Made by a program: the position numbers and the translations under genes. Of a stretch of DNA of 64,000 bases, positions 56,529 to 64,000 are shown in pieces (position 1 is the first letter of the stretch; each line of letters begins with the position of its first letter). The DNA lies in the IMG/VR virus record IMGVR_UViG_3300032668_000011, positions 1 to 64,000 of that record, one strand, 5' to 3'. This DNA is from a virus. Under the pieces are notes generated by a model. That model searched no databases. It was given only the letters and a program-made list of their open reading frames with translations, and was not told where the DNA came from.

Positions 56529-57883
56529 GTAGCTTCAATGTACCTCACTCCTGCCTCAATGACCTTCGGATCAACATCAGCAGCCGAGCGGAGACGCATG
56601 TACACCGGAAAGCGCATCTTGCCGTCCTTGCTCAGACCGTCAGCAGTGAGCGGATCAGGTTGCGCCTTACACTCCACGATCTTGCCGATCCATGCATCTG
56701 GAGTATCGAGTTGGATCTGAGCACGTTCTGCGTCATTGAACCCGCCTCCGCACCGGGTGACGATGCCGTTTGGAAGCACTACGTAGAAACCTCCCCACAG
56801 TCCTTCACGCTTGCTACCGCGGTGTCCCTCATAGTGACCCACGATGACGCCTTCGTACGTGACGAAAGGCTTCAGTTTGAGGATATTCTCGCTGCGCTTG
56901 AAGACGTACGGCGTATTGAGGGTCTTCAGCATGACGCCTTCGAAACCTTCGTCCATGCACTTCGCGAAGTACGCCTTGAGCTCGAGCTCATTCTTCGCCA
57001 TGATGTGCGGGACCTGCCGCACAGGAGATCCTTCAGGAAGAGCGTCCATGATGACGCCGACGTTCGCAGCTCGGAGACGATACTGTTCGTCGTCCTCCTG
57101 CGATTCCCAACTCTTGATGCTCACACAGTCGAAGACGTTGTAGATGAGGTTACTGTCATCTTTCTTCGTCTTTGACGACATCAGGACGCTGGCACTCTCG
57201 TTCCAATCAGCAGCCATGGCCTCGCCATCGAGTACGCTGTTATCGAACGGTGCAGCCTCGAGCACAGCCTTGATGCGCGGGAGCGTATCGAGCACCGTGC
57301 CGTTGCGGGTGTAGAAGGTGACCACACCCTGCTTCTTCACTGCGATGCAGCGCAGGCCATCGAGCTTCGGCTCGACACGGACCGGGTAGCTCACGGGCTC
57401 GAGGATCTTGATGCCTTCGCCTTTGACGAACTCGCTCTTGAGGGTGCATGCGAGCGCGACAGCAAAGCTCTTGACGATGCCTGGCCACACCTTGTTGATG
57501 CTCGACTCCTGCACGCCACAACGCAGGTTCTTCAGGAGGATGCGTAGGCACCACTTCTGGAGCGTCTCATTGGGCATTGACCTGAAGCGACTCTCCACCA
57601 GAGCCTTCGCTGCATTTCCCGTCACCTTCCGTGTGGACAGCTGCGTCTGTAGCGTATCAAGAAAATCCTCAAGAAATTCATCATCACTGATCTCATGTGA
57701 GAGCACGCCCGGCTTGGGCATCTTGAACTTGTTGACGTAGTACACCGTGTAGGGATCCTGCGCCGCCACGAACACACGCTTCAGGAGCTCGTTTTTTCGA
57801 TGAAGCTCCAGGATGTCGCGCTTCGCATTGCTTCCAGCAGTCGCCTCAAGCTCTTCGAGAATGTCAATGACCGTGTCGCTCAT
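56525..57883 (-). CDS. ATP-dependent DNA ligase
   Basis: A 452-residue ligase. Motif I is EPKLDGLRCIAV (Lys 173 as the adenylated residue). Motif IV is FEGVMLKT (about 310) and motif V follows as ILKLKPF. The C-terminal OB-fold follows. The helical N-terminal 160 residues match T4-type gp30 ligases, and the length is close to T4 ligase (487). It seals nicks in DNA replication and repair. TGG-TAAGGT lies six bases before the ATG. Confidence 0.9.
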   Translation of the reverse strand: MSDTVIDILEELEATAGSNAKRDILELHRKNELLKRVFVAAQDPYTVYYVNKFKMPKPGVLSHEISDDEFLEDFLDTLQTQLSTRKVTGNAAKALVESRFRSMPNETLQKWCLRILLKNLRCGVQESSINKVWPGIVKSFAVALACTLKSEFVKGEGIKILEPVSYPVRVEPKLDGLRCIAVKKQGVVTFYTRNGTVLDTLPRIKAVLEAAPFDNSVLDGEAMAADWNESASVLMSSKTKKDDSNLIYNVFDCVSIKSWESQEDDEQYRLRAANVGVIMDALPEGSPVRQVPHIMAKNELELKAYFAKCMDEGFEGVMLKTLNTPYVFKRSENILKLKPFVTYEGVIVGHYEGHRGSKREGLWGGFYVVLPNGIVTRCGGGFNDAERAQIQLDTPDAWIGKIVECKAQPDPLTADGLSKDGKMRFPVYMRLRSAADVDPKVIEAGVRYIEAT

Positions 57884-58122
57884 GGGTCCACCTTACCACA
57901 GCCGCCCGCGGGTTGCACAAGTGCCCGGGCAAGAAGACTTGCTTCGATGCTTGTCATGACAGTGCGAATCGCTTCGCCGTCGTCATTTATCTGAACGATC
58001 TCAATCTCTCCCGAACGTCGATCGCGATAGACGTAGATCGTTGATCGATCGTCAGCATCGTCATGCTCAAAGATCTGATCGCAGGAGTCCCTATACGTGT
58101 CGAGGTTGATGATGTCTCCCAT
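57880..58122 (-). CDS. Small acidic hypothetical protein
   Basis: An 80-residue protein, acidic, with beta strands (STIYVYRDR, EIEIVQIN) and a C-terminal helix. The ATG follows GTAGGAGATCGAA. The end overlaps the DNA ligase start (ATGA). No family recognised. Confidence 0.55.
   Translation of the reverse strand: MGDIINLDTYRDSCDQIFEHDDADDRSTIYVYRDRRSGEIEIVQINDDGEAIRTVMTSIEASLLARALVQPAGGCGKVDP
57890..57898 (-). promoter_or_regulatory. Extended -10 promoter, leaderless start at 57883
   Basis: TGG then TAAGGT on the - strand, six bases before the DNA ligase ATG, inside the end of the preceding gene. Confidence 0.45.
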
Positions 58123-58131
58123 TTCGATCTC

Positions 58132-58566
58132 CTACAGAAGCTTCAACACGTTTAGATCGTGGACTATGCAGCGACCGACGGGCGTGATGAACGTGTGCTT
58201 GACAACACGTACCTCATGAGGAACACCCGAGATTACCTTGCGTTCAGAGACCCTTACCGGTCCTGAATACATCAGTAGCGATCCTTTCGGAACAGGCGCC
58301 TTTCCATCATCACCATGATATTTTTCGAGCGGAGCGAACGGATACACACCACGCTCAGTCGAAATCTTCATGTCAAACTTTGCCATCACTGGGTGACCGG
58401 TGACAAGCGCTGAGGCGATCTCGTTGTTCTTCAACGAGACGGGTGCTTTGTAGGGTGCCGGGATCGCTCGCTTGGACGAAATCGGTCCTGTTTGCGGATC
58501 CTTCCACTCGATCGTAGTGTCCACCGCAATCTTGATGGGCTTTTTATTGTTGGTGTAGTGCCGCAT
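58132..58566 (-). CDS. Hypothetical protein
   Basis: A 144-residue protein, Lys- and Pro-rich at the start and beta-rich after residue 80. No family recognised. A TGG-TAGTAT box lies six bases before the ATG. Confidence 0.6.
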   Translation of the reverse strand: MRHYTNNKKPIKIAVDTTIEWKDPQTGPISSKRAIPAPYKAPVSLKNNEIASALVTGHPVMAKFDMKISTERGVYPFAPLEKYHGDDGKAPVPKGSLLMYSGPVRVSERKVISGVPHEVRVVKHTFITPVGRCIVHDLNVLKLL

Positions 58567-58572
58567 AGAACA

Positions 58573-58581
58573 ATACTACCA
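58573..58581 (-). promoter_or_regulatory. Extended -10 promoter, leaderless start at 58566
   Basis: TGG then TAGTAT on the - strand, six bases before the ATG. Confidence 0.5.
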
Positions 58582-58613
58582 CCCGTGGAGTGTACTTTAC
58601 ACAGTACGACAAT

Positions 58614-58768
58614 GGGCCCGTGTCTCCGACGTTTGCTGTCGTATGACCGGGCCCTACGTTACTTGCGATAGGCAGTTCTCGCGTTCACATTCTCTTATCA
58701 AGTGACCCGCATGCGTGTGTTACACGCTGCCCGGGCGCTTACTTGTGGGGGCCAAAGCACACTCCCCC
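58614..58768. terminator. Structured intergenic region
   Basis: Within a 230-base gene-free gap, GGGCCCG/CGGGCCC (58614-58654, with inner CGAC/GTCG) and GGGGG/CCCCC (58747-58768) can form hairpins. Likely end of the upstream operon, but no clear T tract follows. Confidence 0.45.
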
Positions 58769-58797
58769 AACGTTAGAACACTGTGTTTTTTCTCATG

Positions 58798-59238
58798 TCA
58801 TGCACTTGTTCCTTTCGCCATGCGTTCACGATCAGGGTTCTCAAATCTCTCTAGCAGAGGCACGATGTACTTTTCCCACATCATGTCACATACCATGTCC
58901 TTGCGTGCTGTCTTCTCGTCCCTAGATGGAGTCGTCTTTCCTACACCAAGCCTGTGCGTCAAACCGATCGATGCAGTTTCACTTGCGGATGTCCCCGACT
59001 GCTTCAGGACCTCATTTACCTTCGCTCGAGCTGCCTTGCGCCAAAGCTTGCGAAACTTGCGCTTGAGCGCGCGGGCTTCCTCGCGTGATAGCTGTGATAG
59101 CGCTCGACGCATGTCAAGATGAGAATTTTCCATGGGAAGGATACCGGACTCGAACATCACCGCGTTGATGAACGCACGGTCAACGTCCCTGAGTTCGCTA
59201 AGCCTCGTGCGTTTTTGCTTCTTTGTTGTCCACGCCAT
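58798..59238 (-). CDS. Hypothetical basic helical protein
   Basis: A 146-residue protein, basic and helical, Arg/Lys-rich between residues 48 and 76. It begins 41 bases inside the end of the metallopeptidase-like gene. A nucleic-acid-binding role is possible. No family recognised. Confidence 0.55.
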   Translation of the reverse strand: MAWTTKKQKRTRLSELRDVDRAFINAVMFESGILPMENSHLDMRRALSQLSREEARALKRKFRKLWRKAARAKVNEVLKQSGTSASETASIGLTHRLGVGKTTPSRDEKTARKDMVCDMMWEKYIVPLLERFENPDRERMAKGTSA

Positions 59239-59773
59239 GTCCGTACCCGTCGACTTTCAATGCAGCTTTCAAGTGGGTCTTTATGCAGTCTGCTTTCGTA
59301 CGATTGTATCTCTCCACGCTAAGATCTACATTCAAGCGTTCTGCAAGTTTGAGCCCACGTGCCCACGCTTCGAATTCTTCGTCTATGATGTCAACCTGAT
59401 GAACGAACGTGCGCGTGACATCAATGTCACTCGAGCGGTAACCGTTGCCAAACCTGTCAGTCGAATCTCGCTCCTTCGTCTCAACGAGATGGTGCCCGCA
59501 TTCGTGCAAAAGCGTGTGAAGTTGCTTCTCGGGACCTAGATGACAGCTAATCTTGATACGTTTTTCATCATGAATGTAAACACCCCCGTTGGGGGTCTTC
59601 ACAAACTCAACCATCACGCCACGAGTTTTGCACCACTCGATGATGACTCCCAACCCCTCGATCGAAGGAATGTCGATCATGTACGTTGTTGACCGTCGTC
59701 CCGTTGCTACGACCTTCTGGAGTCGTTGGTACGCACGTGTCCTCCAGAGGTCCGGGTCGAAGCTTCTCGGCAC
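59198..59773 (-). CDS. ImmA/IrrE-like zinc metallopeptidase
   Basis: A 191-residue protein with LHTLLHECGHHLVE near residue 88, an HExxH site preceded by a beta-rich half, as in ImmA/IrrE-type or phage metallopeptidase-like proteins. A later Glu (EEFEAWARG) could be the third ligand. The start is GTG at 59773. It overlaps the downstream gene by 41 bases. Confidence 0.65.
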   Translation of the reverse strand: MPRSFDPDLWRTRAYQRLQKVVATGRRSTTYMIDIPSIEGLGVIIEWCKTRGVMVEFVKTPNGGVYIHDEKRIKISCHLGPEKQLHTLLHECGHHLVETKERDSTDRFGNGYRSSDIDVTRTFVHQVDIIDEEFEAWARGLKLAERLNVDLSVERYNRTKADCIKTHLKAALKVDGYGHGVDNKEAKTHEA

Positions 59774-59816
59774 GATCTAAGTACCGTTGACATCGACCCG
59801 GACGCCTCTCGTTACC

Positions 59817-61052
59817 TCACTTTGCCGCCTTCGGCGGGCTGAAGACGCCTGGAACGTTCGGGATGACGCCCACGCCTTGCTCGCCCATCGGGACACCGAA
59901 CACTCCCAGGACCGTCGAAGCGCAGTACTTGTGAATGCTCTTCGCGAGGTCGACCTTGTCGATTCCGGACGCAGTGAGCTTGCTCCAGAGCGAGATTTTC
60001 AGCTCGTCAGGAAGATCCTTGATGAGCTGCGAGATGTTGTTTCCCTGCTGTTCAGTGAGCTTATTGACGCTGCCACCGGTGACGTAGTCAGCAACCTTTT
60101 CAACAATCTCGTTGAGCTGACCTTGCTTGCGACGACCAACCTTCGTCTTCACCTTGGGATCCTGCATGTACTTGTTGACGATTTCCTCGCCTGTGACTCG
60201 ATTGTCGATGCTCTTTGCGTACGCCCTGAATGCGATCGACGCCTCGACGCCGAGGAATCCCAGGCAGATGTGATAGAAGAGCTCGTTCTCCGGCTTCTCC
60301 AGGACGTCAGCGTACACGAGTGCATTGTGCGTCATGACCCACGAGCGAGGACTCGTTGTGACCTCACCCGGATCGACCTCCTTGGGAGGATACAGCCATG
60401 ATCCTCCCTTCGGACGCTTTGTCGCGGCGATGAAGTCCGGGAACAGCGGGTCGAGATTGCCTCCCTGTTCCGGAGTCTTGTCACGTGCCCACTCGCACCA
60501 CTCTTCCTCATCCGGCTCGAGATCAATGACGAAGAAGCGGTCGAGCAGCGCCGGATCCATCTCATTGACCGTATAGATCGAACCTGTGTTGATCGCGCTG
60601 TACACCCGGCTTTCGGGGTGCAGCTTCCACCCATTGAGCTCACGATCAAGGACGATCTGGAACGCTGCCTGCATGACCTCAGGCGTAGCGCGGTTCAACT
60701 CGTCTAGGAAGAGTGCAGTCGGTTCTCTGCACGCTGCCTTGTACCAGTCGGGAGGATTGAAGCGAGTGCACTCACCATCAGTGCTCGGAAGACCTACCAT
60801 GTCGCCTTCAGACATCTGGCTGAGGCGCCTGTCGGTGACCTTGAAGAAGTCCTTCAGGTCTTTGTACTTCGACATGTCTACGATCTTTACCGTCGCATCG
60901 CAGTGCTTCTTGCGAAGCAACGAAACTACCTGCCTGATCACTTGCGACTTTCCGATGCCGTGCGGCGAGCGGAGCAGAACTGACGTGCAAGGAGGAAGCG
61001 CGATAGCGACCTTCTTGAACGTCTTGATGGACATTGACGTCTTCGTACCCAT
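59817..61052 (-). CDS. MoxR-type AAA+ ATPase
   Basis: A 411-residue ATPase. Walker A SPHGIGKS is at residues 29-36, Walker B LFLDELN near 113-119, sensor-like SAINTGSIYTVNEMDPALLDRF from about 152. The pattern fits MoxR/RavA-like AAA+ proteins that act with VWA-domain partners, here most likely the protein at 49,344. AGGAG lies before the ATG and a TGG-TACGGT box about 27 bases upstream. Confidence 0.8.
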   Translation of the reverse strand: MGTKTSMSIKTFKKVAIALPPCTSVLLRSPHGIGKSQVIRQVVSLLRKKHCDATVKIVDMSKYKDLKDFFKVTDRRLSQMSEGDMVGLPSTDGECTRFNPPDWYKAACREPTALFLDELNRATPEVMQAAFQIVLDRELNGWKLHPESRVYSAINTGSIYTVNEMDPALLDRFFVIDLEPDEEEWCEWARDKTPEQGGNLDPLFPDFIAATKRPKGGSWLYPPKEVDPGEVTTSPRSWVMTHNALVYADVLEKPENELFYHICLGFLGVEASIAFRAYAKSIDNRVTGEEIVNKYMQDPKVKTKVGRRKQGQLNEIVEKVADYVTGGSVNKLTEQQGNNISQLIKDLPDELKISLWSKLTASGIDKVDLAKSIHKYCASTVLGVFGVPMGEQGVGVIPNVPGVFSPPKAAK

Positions 61053-61167
61053 TCGTCGTTCTCCTGGTTGATGGAGCTACCGTACCACGATGGAGCGCAA
61101 ACTTACACTCGCATGACCGTGCAACATGGTTCAGTGTACCACTGCGTCACGCAGCTATACACTTTTG

Positions 61168-61566
61168 TCAAATGAGGCGCATACGCACACGAGCAGCGAT
61201 CGTAGGAAGTTCATCCGCTAGCTCTTCGTATACTTTCCACTTACCTTTGAGGATCCTGTGGCATGTGTAGTACGACAGGCGTCCAATCGATTCAATGACC
61301 TCACGATCGCGTTCAATGCTAGCCGGCGCAATTGCATCGATCCACAACACCCAATCACCGATTCGTTGGAATGCCGTGAAGTCACCTGCTTTGCGAGCGT
61401 CGGCGTATGCAATTACAATCGAACGGTTCACAAAGACATCTTCGTCCGTTGGGTGACTCAGCGTCTTCAACACACTCGTGACGTACGCGACTGTTTCAGG
61501 TTCGTAGTTCAATCCTGTGAGCCTGTCGGCAAACCACGTATCCAAACTCTTGATGATGTCCATCAT
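61168..61566 (-). CDS. Hypothetical helical protein
   Basis: A 132-residue, mostly helical protein without a family I recognise. An AGGAGG site and a TAGGAT box lie upstream. A 115-base gap with no feature separates it from the MoxR-type gene. Confidence 0.6.
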   Translation of the reverse strand: MMDIIKSLDTWFADRLTGLNYEPETVAYVTSVLKTLSHPTDEDVFVNRSIVIAYADARKAGDFTAFQRIGDWVLWIDAIAPASIERDREVIESIGRLSYYTCHRILKGKWKVYEELADELPTIAARVRMRLI

Positions 61567-61605
61567 GGTTGCGTAACGGAGGCTGCCTCCTGGCTGTGAT
61601 CCTAC

Positions 61606-62064
61606 TCAATCGTCTTGTGTACCGCTCTTTTTATGTTCAGTGGTGGATACCACCTTCGTTGCACGAGCCTTTTTTGATGTGGCAACCGTGGGCCCGTCAA
61701 TTGCCGTCAGGAACGGCACTGTGGATGTGAAAGAGACGCCTGGTTGTGACACCGGCGCGTCGGGGTCGATCGGCGTGCCTGTTGGTTCATCGATGACAGG
61801 AGGCGCTTCAAGAACGACCACGCCTTCCCGTGCGCTGTTCACCTTTGCTGCTGCTGGAAAGGCATGAACGAACTCTTCTGCAGTAGGAGCGACCACACCC
61901 ATACGATCGCACCATTGTTGCAGACCACCGTGGGTTGTCACGCCCAGTTCAGTGACAAATTTTGCAAGCGTCGTCTTCCGACGTCTGAGAAGATGTGCCA
62001 ATGTCAACTTGGGCTGGTTCTTCAAGACTACCCGACCGGGCGTGCCACGTCCTTCTCTGGCCAT
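61606..62064 (-). CDS. Hypothetical protein with basic N-terminus
   Basis: A 152-residue protein. Residues about 18-60 look like an HTH (LAHLLRRRKTTLAKFVTELG, WCDRMGV). The C-terminal half is low complexity, Pro/Val/Thr/Ala-rich with a Lys tail. I choose ATG 62064 because AGGAAG lies upstream. A DNA-binding role is possible, unconfirmed. Confidence 0.6.
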   Translation of the reverse strand: MAREGRGTPGRVVLKNQPKLTLAHLLRRRKTTLAKFVTELGVTTHGGLQQWCDRMGVVAPTAEEFVHAFPAAAKVNSAREGVVVLEAPPVIDEPTGTPIDPDAPVSQPGVSFTSTVPFLTAIDGPTVATSKKARATKVVSTTEHKKSGTQDD

Positions 62065-62068
62065 TGTC

Positions 62069-62377
62069 TTATCTATTCTTCCTACGCCGACGTTGCGCTT
62101 CGATGATCTGAAGAAGATCGGCCACTCCGTGTTGGAAGCCCGGATCTTTTGCGATCTCGTAGACTTTCTTTTCGTCGAAGTCAACGTCCATGTCGTCAGT
62201 GAATGCCTTCACGAACTTCTGCATGACGCGCAGGACGTAGTTACGCGCTGACGAGTGGTTCATGCTGAACCCAAGCTCTGTCATCGTGTCAGCGATCTCG
62301 CGGTAGTTGATGCCGTCGTCCTCTGTGACAGTTACGTATCCTCTGTTTACGTGTGAACCCTTGCGCAGTGTCATCAT
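62069..62377 (-). CDS. Sigma region 4-like HTH protein
   Basis: A 102-residue protein. NYREIADTMTELGFSMNHSS followed by ARNYVLRVMQKF has the layout of sigma region 4.2 (EIAxxLGxS, then a recognition helix and KALRKL-like tail). The rest is helical. It lies two genes downstream of a sigma factor that lacks this part. AGAGG precedes the ATG. It could act with the sigma factor or be an independent regulator. Confidence 0.65.
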   Translation of the reverse strand: MMTLRKGSHVNRGYVTVTEDDGINYREIADTMTELGFSMNHSSARNYVLRVMQKFVKAFTDDMDVDFDEKKVYEIAKDPGFQHGVADLLQIIEAQRRRRKNR

Positions 62378-62389
62378 AACCTCTTTCGT

Positions 62390-62821
62390 TCACTTCTCAG
62401 GCGTTGACTTCGATGATTGTTGTGCGACGGGCGTAGCCACAGGCTGACGCTCGTGACGACTTTCCTTGATGAATTGGACCCTATTGTTGGGAGGAACAGG
62501 CGCGGAACATGCGTCTCCGACCGGCGCCTTACGTTGAGGTGGAGGTGGAGTGTCATCAGCATCGACGAAAATGCGCCTGCTAATCTGCGGTGCGAACATC
62601 GATGTTGCTTGCGTCAGTTCGCGCGTAAGCTTCTGAGCGTTTCCTTCACCTGCGTCAGCCACGATCTCTGACTGCTTAGCATACTGACTGTGCAATTGAG
62701 ACTGTTGCACTGCAGGCGCAAGCGGCCTGCGAGCTGTCATGATCAGGCGGATTGATGTCGCAGTTGACAGCATCGCTAAGCTGCCAGCTGCGACATACGT
62801 GAAGAAATCCGATGGGATCAT
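62390..62821 (-). CDS. Membrane-anchored hypothetical protein
   Basis: A 143-residue protein with one N-terminal membrane segment (FFTYVAAGSLAMLSTATS) and a long polar, Pro/Gln-rich tail. The ATG overlaps the sigma gene stop (ATGA). No family recognised; the tail may be unstructured. Confidence 0.6.
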   Translation of the reverse strand: MIPSDFFTYVAAGSLAMLSTATSIRLIMTARRPLAPAVQQSQLHSQYAKQSEIVADAGEGNAQKLTRELTQATSMFAPQISRRIFVDADDTPPPPQRKAPVGDACSAPVPPNNRVQFIKESRHERQPVATPVAQQSSKSTPEK

Positions 62822-63654
62822 GTGAGCCCGGTGCCAGCCTCGAGGACCATGCGGGCTTCCTCCTCAGTGATCGGATACTCCGCTGAGTTCGTTGCGTCCT
62901 CTACGAGACCGAAACGAAGACGAAGGATCGCCGCTTCTTTCTGTGAGAGACCATTGAGCACCTGCTGCGTGATCTCCAGCAGTTGCTTCTCTGCAACGTT
63001 CGTGAAGGGATCGCAACCGGGACGTTCGTCCTCAACCTTATCCTCAATGGTGTCGCCGTCACCGCTCGAGGAGAGCGGTTGCTGCAGAGAGATCGTCCCG
63101 CGGCCAGAGTGCATCGTAGCCTTGACGACTGTCTCGCTTGCACCGACGATGCCCTGGAGTTCTTCCTGCGTGGGCTCACAACCCATTGTCTCGCGAAATT
63201 CCTCCGCTGCCTGCAACATCTTACGTTGCACTGCTGCTGCATGTGCCGGGAGACGAATGATGCGCTTTCGCTTCAGGATCGCCTGACCGATCGCCTGCTT
63301 GATCCACCACGTTGCGTATGTGGAGAACCTGAAGCCTTTCTCCCACTTGAAGCGGTCGATCGACTTCATGAGGCCGATGTTGCCCTCCTGGATGATGTCC
63401 TCGATTGGGATGTTGTGTCCCTTGTACTGCTTCGCGATCGAGACGACGAGACGGAGGTTGCACTCCGTCAACTTCGCTCGGATCTTCTTGGCTTCCGAAG
63501 TACGATCGATGACTTCGTTCTCCGCGTCACGAGTGCAGCCCGCATCGTACTTCTTGAAGAGCTCTACCACCTCAGGGTGCTTGAGCTGTGGGAAGTTGTG
63601 AAGTGCGTCAAGGTACGACCTGACGATGTTGTGTTCTGTGTTATCTGCGCGCAT
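62818..63654 (-). CDS. Sigma-70-like factor lacking region 4.2
   Basis: A 278-residue sigma factor. Region 2 is strong (NLRLVVSIAKQYKG, IIQEGNIGLMKSIDRF, FSTYATWWIKQAI). Region 3 follows from about 150. Region 4.1 (LSQKEAAILRLRFGL) is present near 245, but the protein ends about 25 residues later without the region 4.2 HTH. I choose ATG 63654, with AGGTGGAG upstream and a TGATG overlap with the preceding gene. It probably directs phage transcription, perhaps from the TGn-TAnnnT promoters. Confidence 0.85.
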   Translation of the reverse strand: MRADNTEHNIVRSYLDALHNFPQLKHPEVVELFKKYDAGCTRDAENEVIDRTSEAKKIRAKLTECNLRLVVSIAKQYKGHNIPIEDIIQEGNIGLMKSIDRFKWEKGFRFSTYATWWIKQAIGQAILKRKRIIRLPAHAAAVQRKMLQAAEEFRETMGCEPTQEELQGIVGASETVVKATMHSGRGTISLQQPLSSSGDGDTIEDKVEDERPGCDPFTNVAEKQLLEITQQVLNGLSQKEAAILRLRFGLVEDATNSAEYPITEEEARMVLEAGTGLT

Positions 63655-63977
63655 CAGCTCCACCTTGTGGGTCGTCCACCCGTTGCGGCGTACACGAACG
63701 CCATGTTGTCGAAGTCACCGGCGGGCAGGTGCCGCTCGTCGGACTCGAATTCTACGCCCGCAGTCCGGACGAACTCTGCATGCGTCTCGCGCCTGACTCG
63801 CCTGACCTGCTGTTCACGTCTGACGTAGGCAATCTCCTCCTGCCACACTCGAGGATCAGATCGACCGTTCGTTTCTGCACGGTCGAGCCCCTGCTCGAGG
63901 GCTCGCAGGTGGTCAATCATGTCCTCATCCGACATCGTCGCTAGCACATCGATGCTCACGACCTCAGGCGTGTTCAC
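63654..63977 (-). CDS. Hypothetical protein in sigma operon
   Basis: A 107-residue acidic, helical protein starting at GTG 63977. The frame is open toward the window edge, so the true start may lie outside. Its stop overlaps the sigma factor start (TGATG). No family recognised. Confidence 0.5.
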   Translation of the reverse strand: MNTPEVVSIDVLATMSDEDMIDHLRALEQGLDRAETNGRSDPRVWQEEIAYVRREQQVRRVRRETHAEFVRTAGVEFESDERHLPAGDFDNMAFVYAATGGRPTRWS

Positions 63978-64000
63978 CGCGCTGTACGTGCGCTGCGTTG

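Noticed and set aside
62983-63828. 281-codon + strand frame opposite the sigma factor
   Set aside because: It spans the reverse of the conserved sigma regions and has no recognisable domain.

Overview
This window looks like part of the genome of a large tailed phage with a T4-type contractile tail (a jumbo-like myovirus). Evidence for this is a run of baseplate and fibre genes (OB-fold spike, gp25-like and gp6-like wedge proteins, then very long repetitive adhesins), an own sigma factor, an ATP-dependent DNA ligase, several RNA ligases and a dense tRNA array. All three stop codons are used and no long gene needs recoding. Two small secreted products, a formylglycine-generating-enzyme-like protein with a typical N-terminal Cys-rich stretch and a Cys-rich exported peptide, resemble proteins I associate with Myxococcota, so a myxobacterium-like host is a reasonable but unproven guess.

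Layout. Bases 1-31,942 (+ strand) carry the distal tail module: a small coiled-coil protein, spike/hub, gp25-like and gp6-like wedge proteins, five large structural proteins, a 1599-residue repeat fibre, three tandem paralogous adhesins, a second repeat fibre and two small proteins. The transcription direction then flips. From 31,939 to the right end nearly everything is on the - strand, the exceptions being a HAD phosphatase at 33,512 and an HNH nuclease at 42,387.

Bases 32,200-48,750 are an RNA-centred island. It holds 35 complete or nearly complete tRNA genes, three tRNA remnants, a recognisable RNase P RNA gene (43,314-43,660) lying 2 bases from a tRNA on each side, two RNA ligases, an RNA-repair-like HAD phosphatase, a Pth2-type peptidyl-tRNA hydrolase and four homing-type nucleases plus one nuclease remnant. 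Each nuclease or remnant touches or runs into a tRNA. The tRNAs cover Arg (six anticodons), Leu, Gly, Thr, Pro, Val, Ser, Glu, Phe, His, Cys and Met. NADAR, SLOG (DUF2493), GNAT and lytic-transglycosylase-like genes sit among them.

Bases 48,800-64,000 hold tightly overlapping operons (many ATGA or TGATG junctions) with a VWA/metallopeptidase protein and a MoxR-type AAA+ ATPase, a third RNA ligase, DNA ligase, endonuclease VII-like HNH protein, a possible bL12-like domain protein, small membrane proteins, and a sigma-70-like factor that lacks region 4.2 and lies next to a separate small HTH protein.

Regulation. Ten genes have a TAnnnT hexamer exactly six bases before the ATG, mostly with a TG one base upstream. 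This fits extended -10 promoters that make leaderless mRNAs, and it fixes several start codons.

How it may work together (inference): the phage supplies its own tRNA set, the catalytic RNA that matures it, enzymes able to reseal or repair cleaved tRNAs, and a hydrolase that rescues peptidyl-tRNA. Translation could then be kept going when host tRNAs or the host tRNA-processing machinery are damaged.
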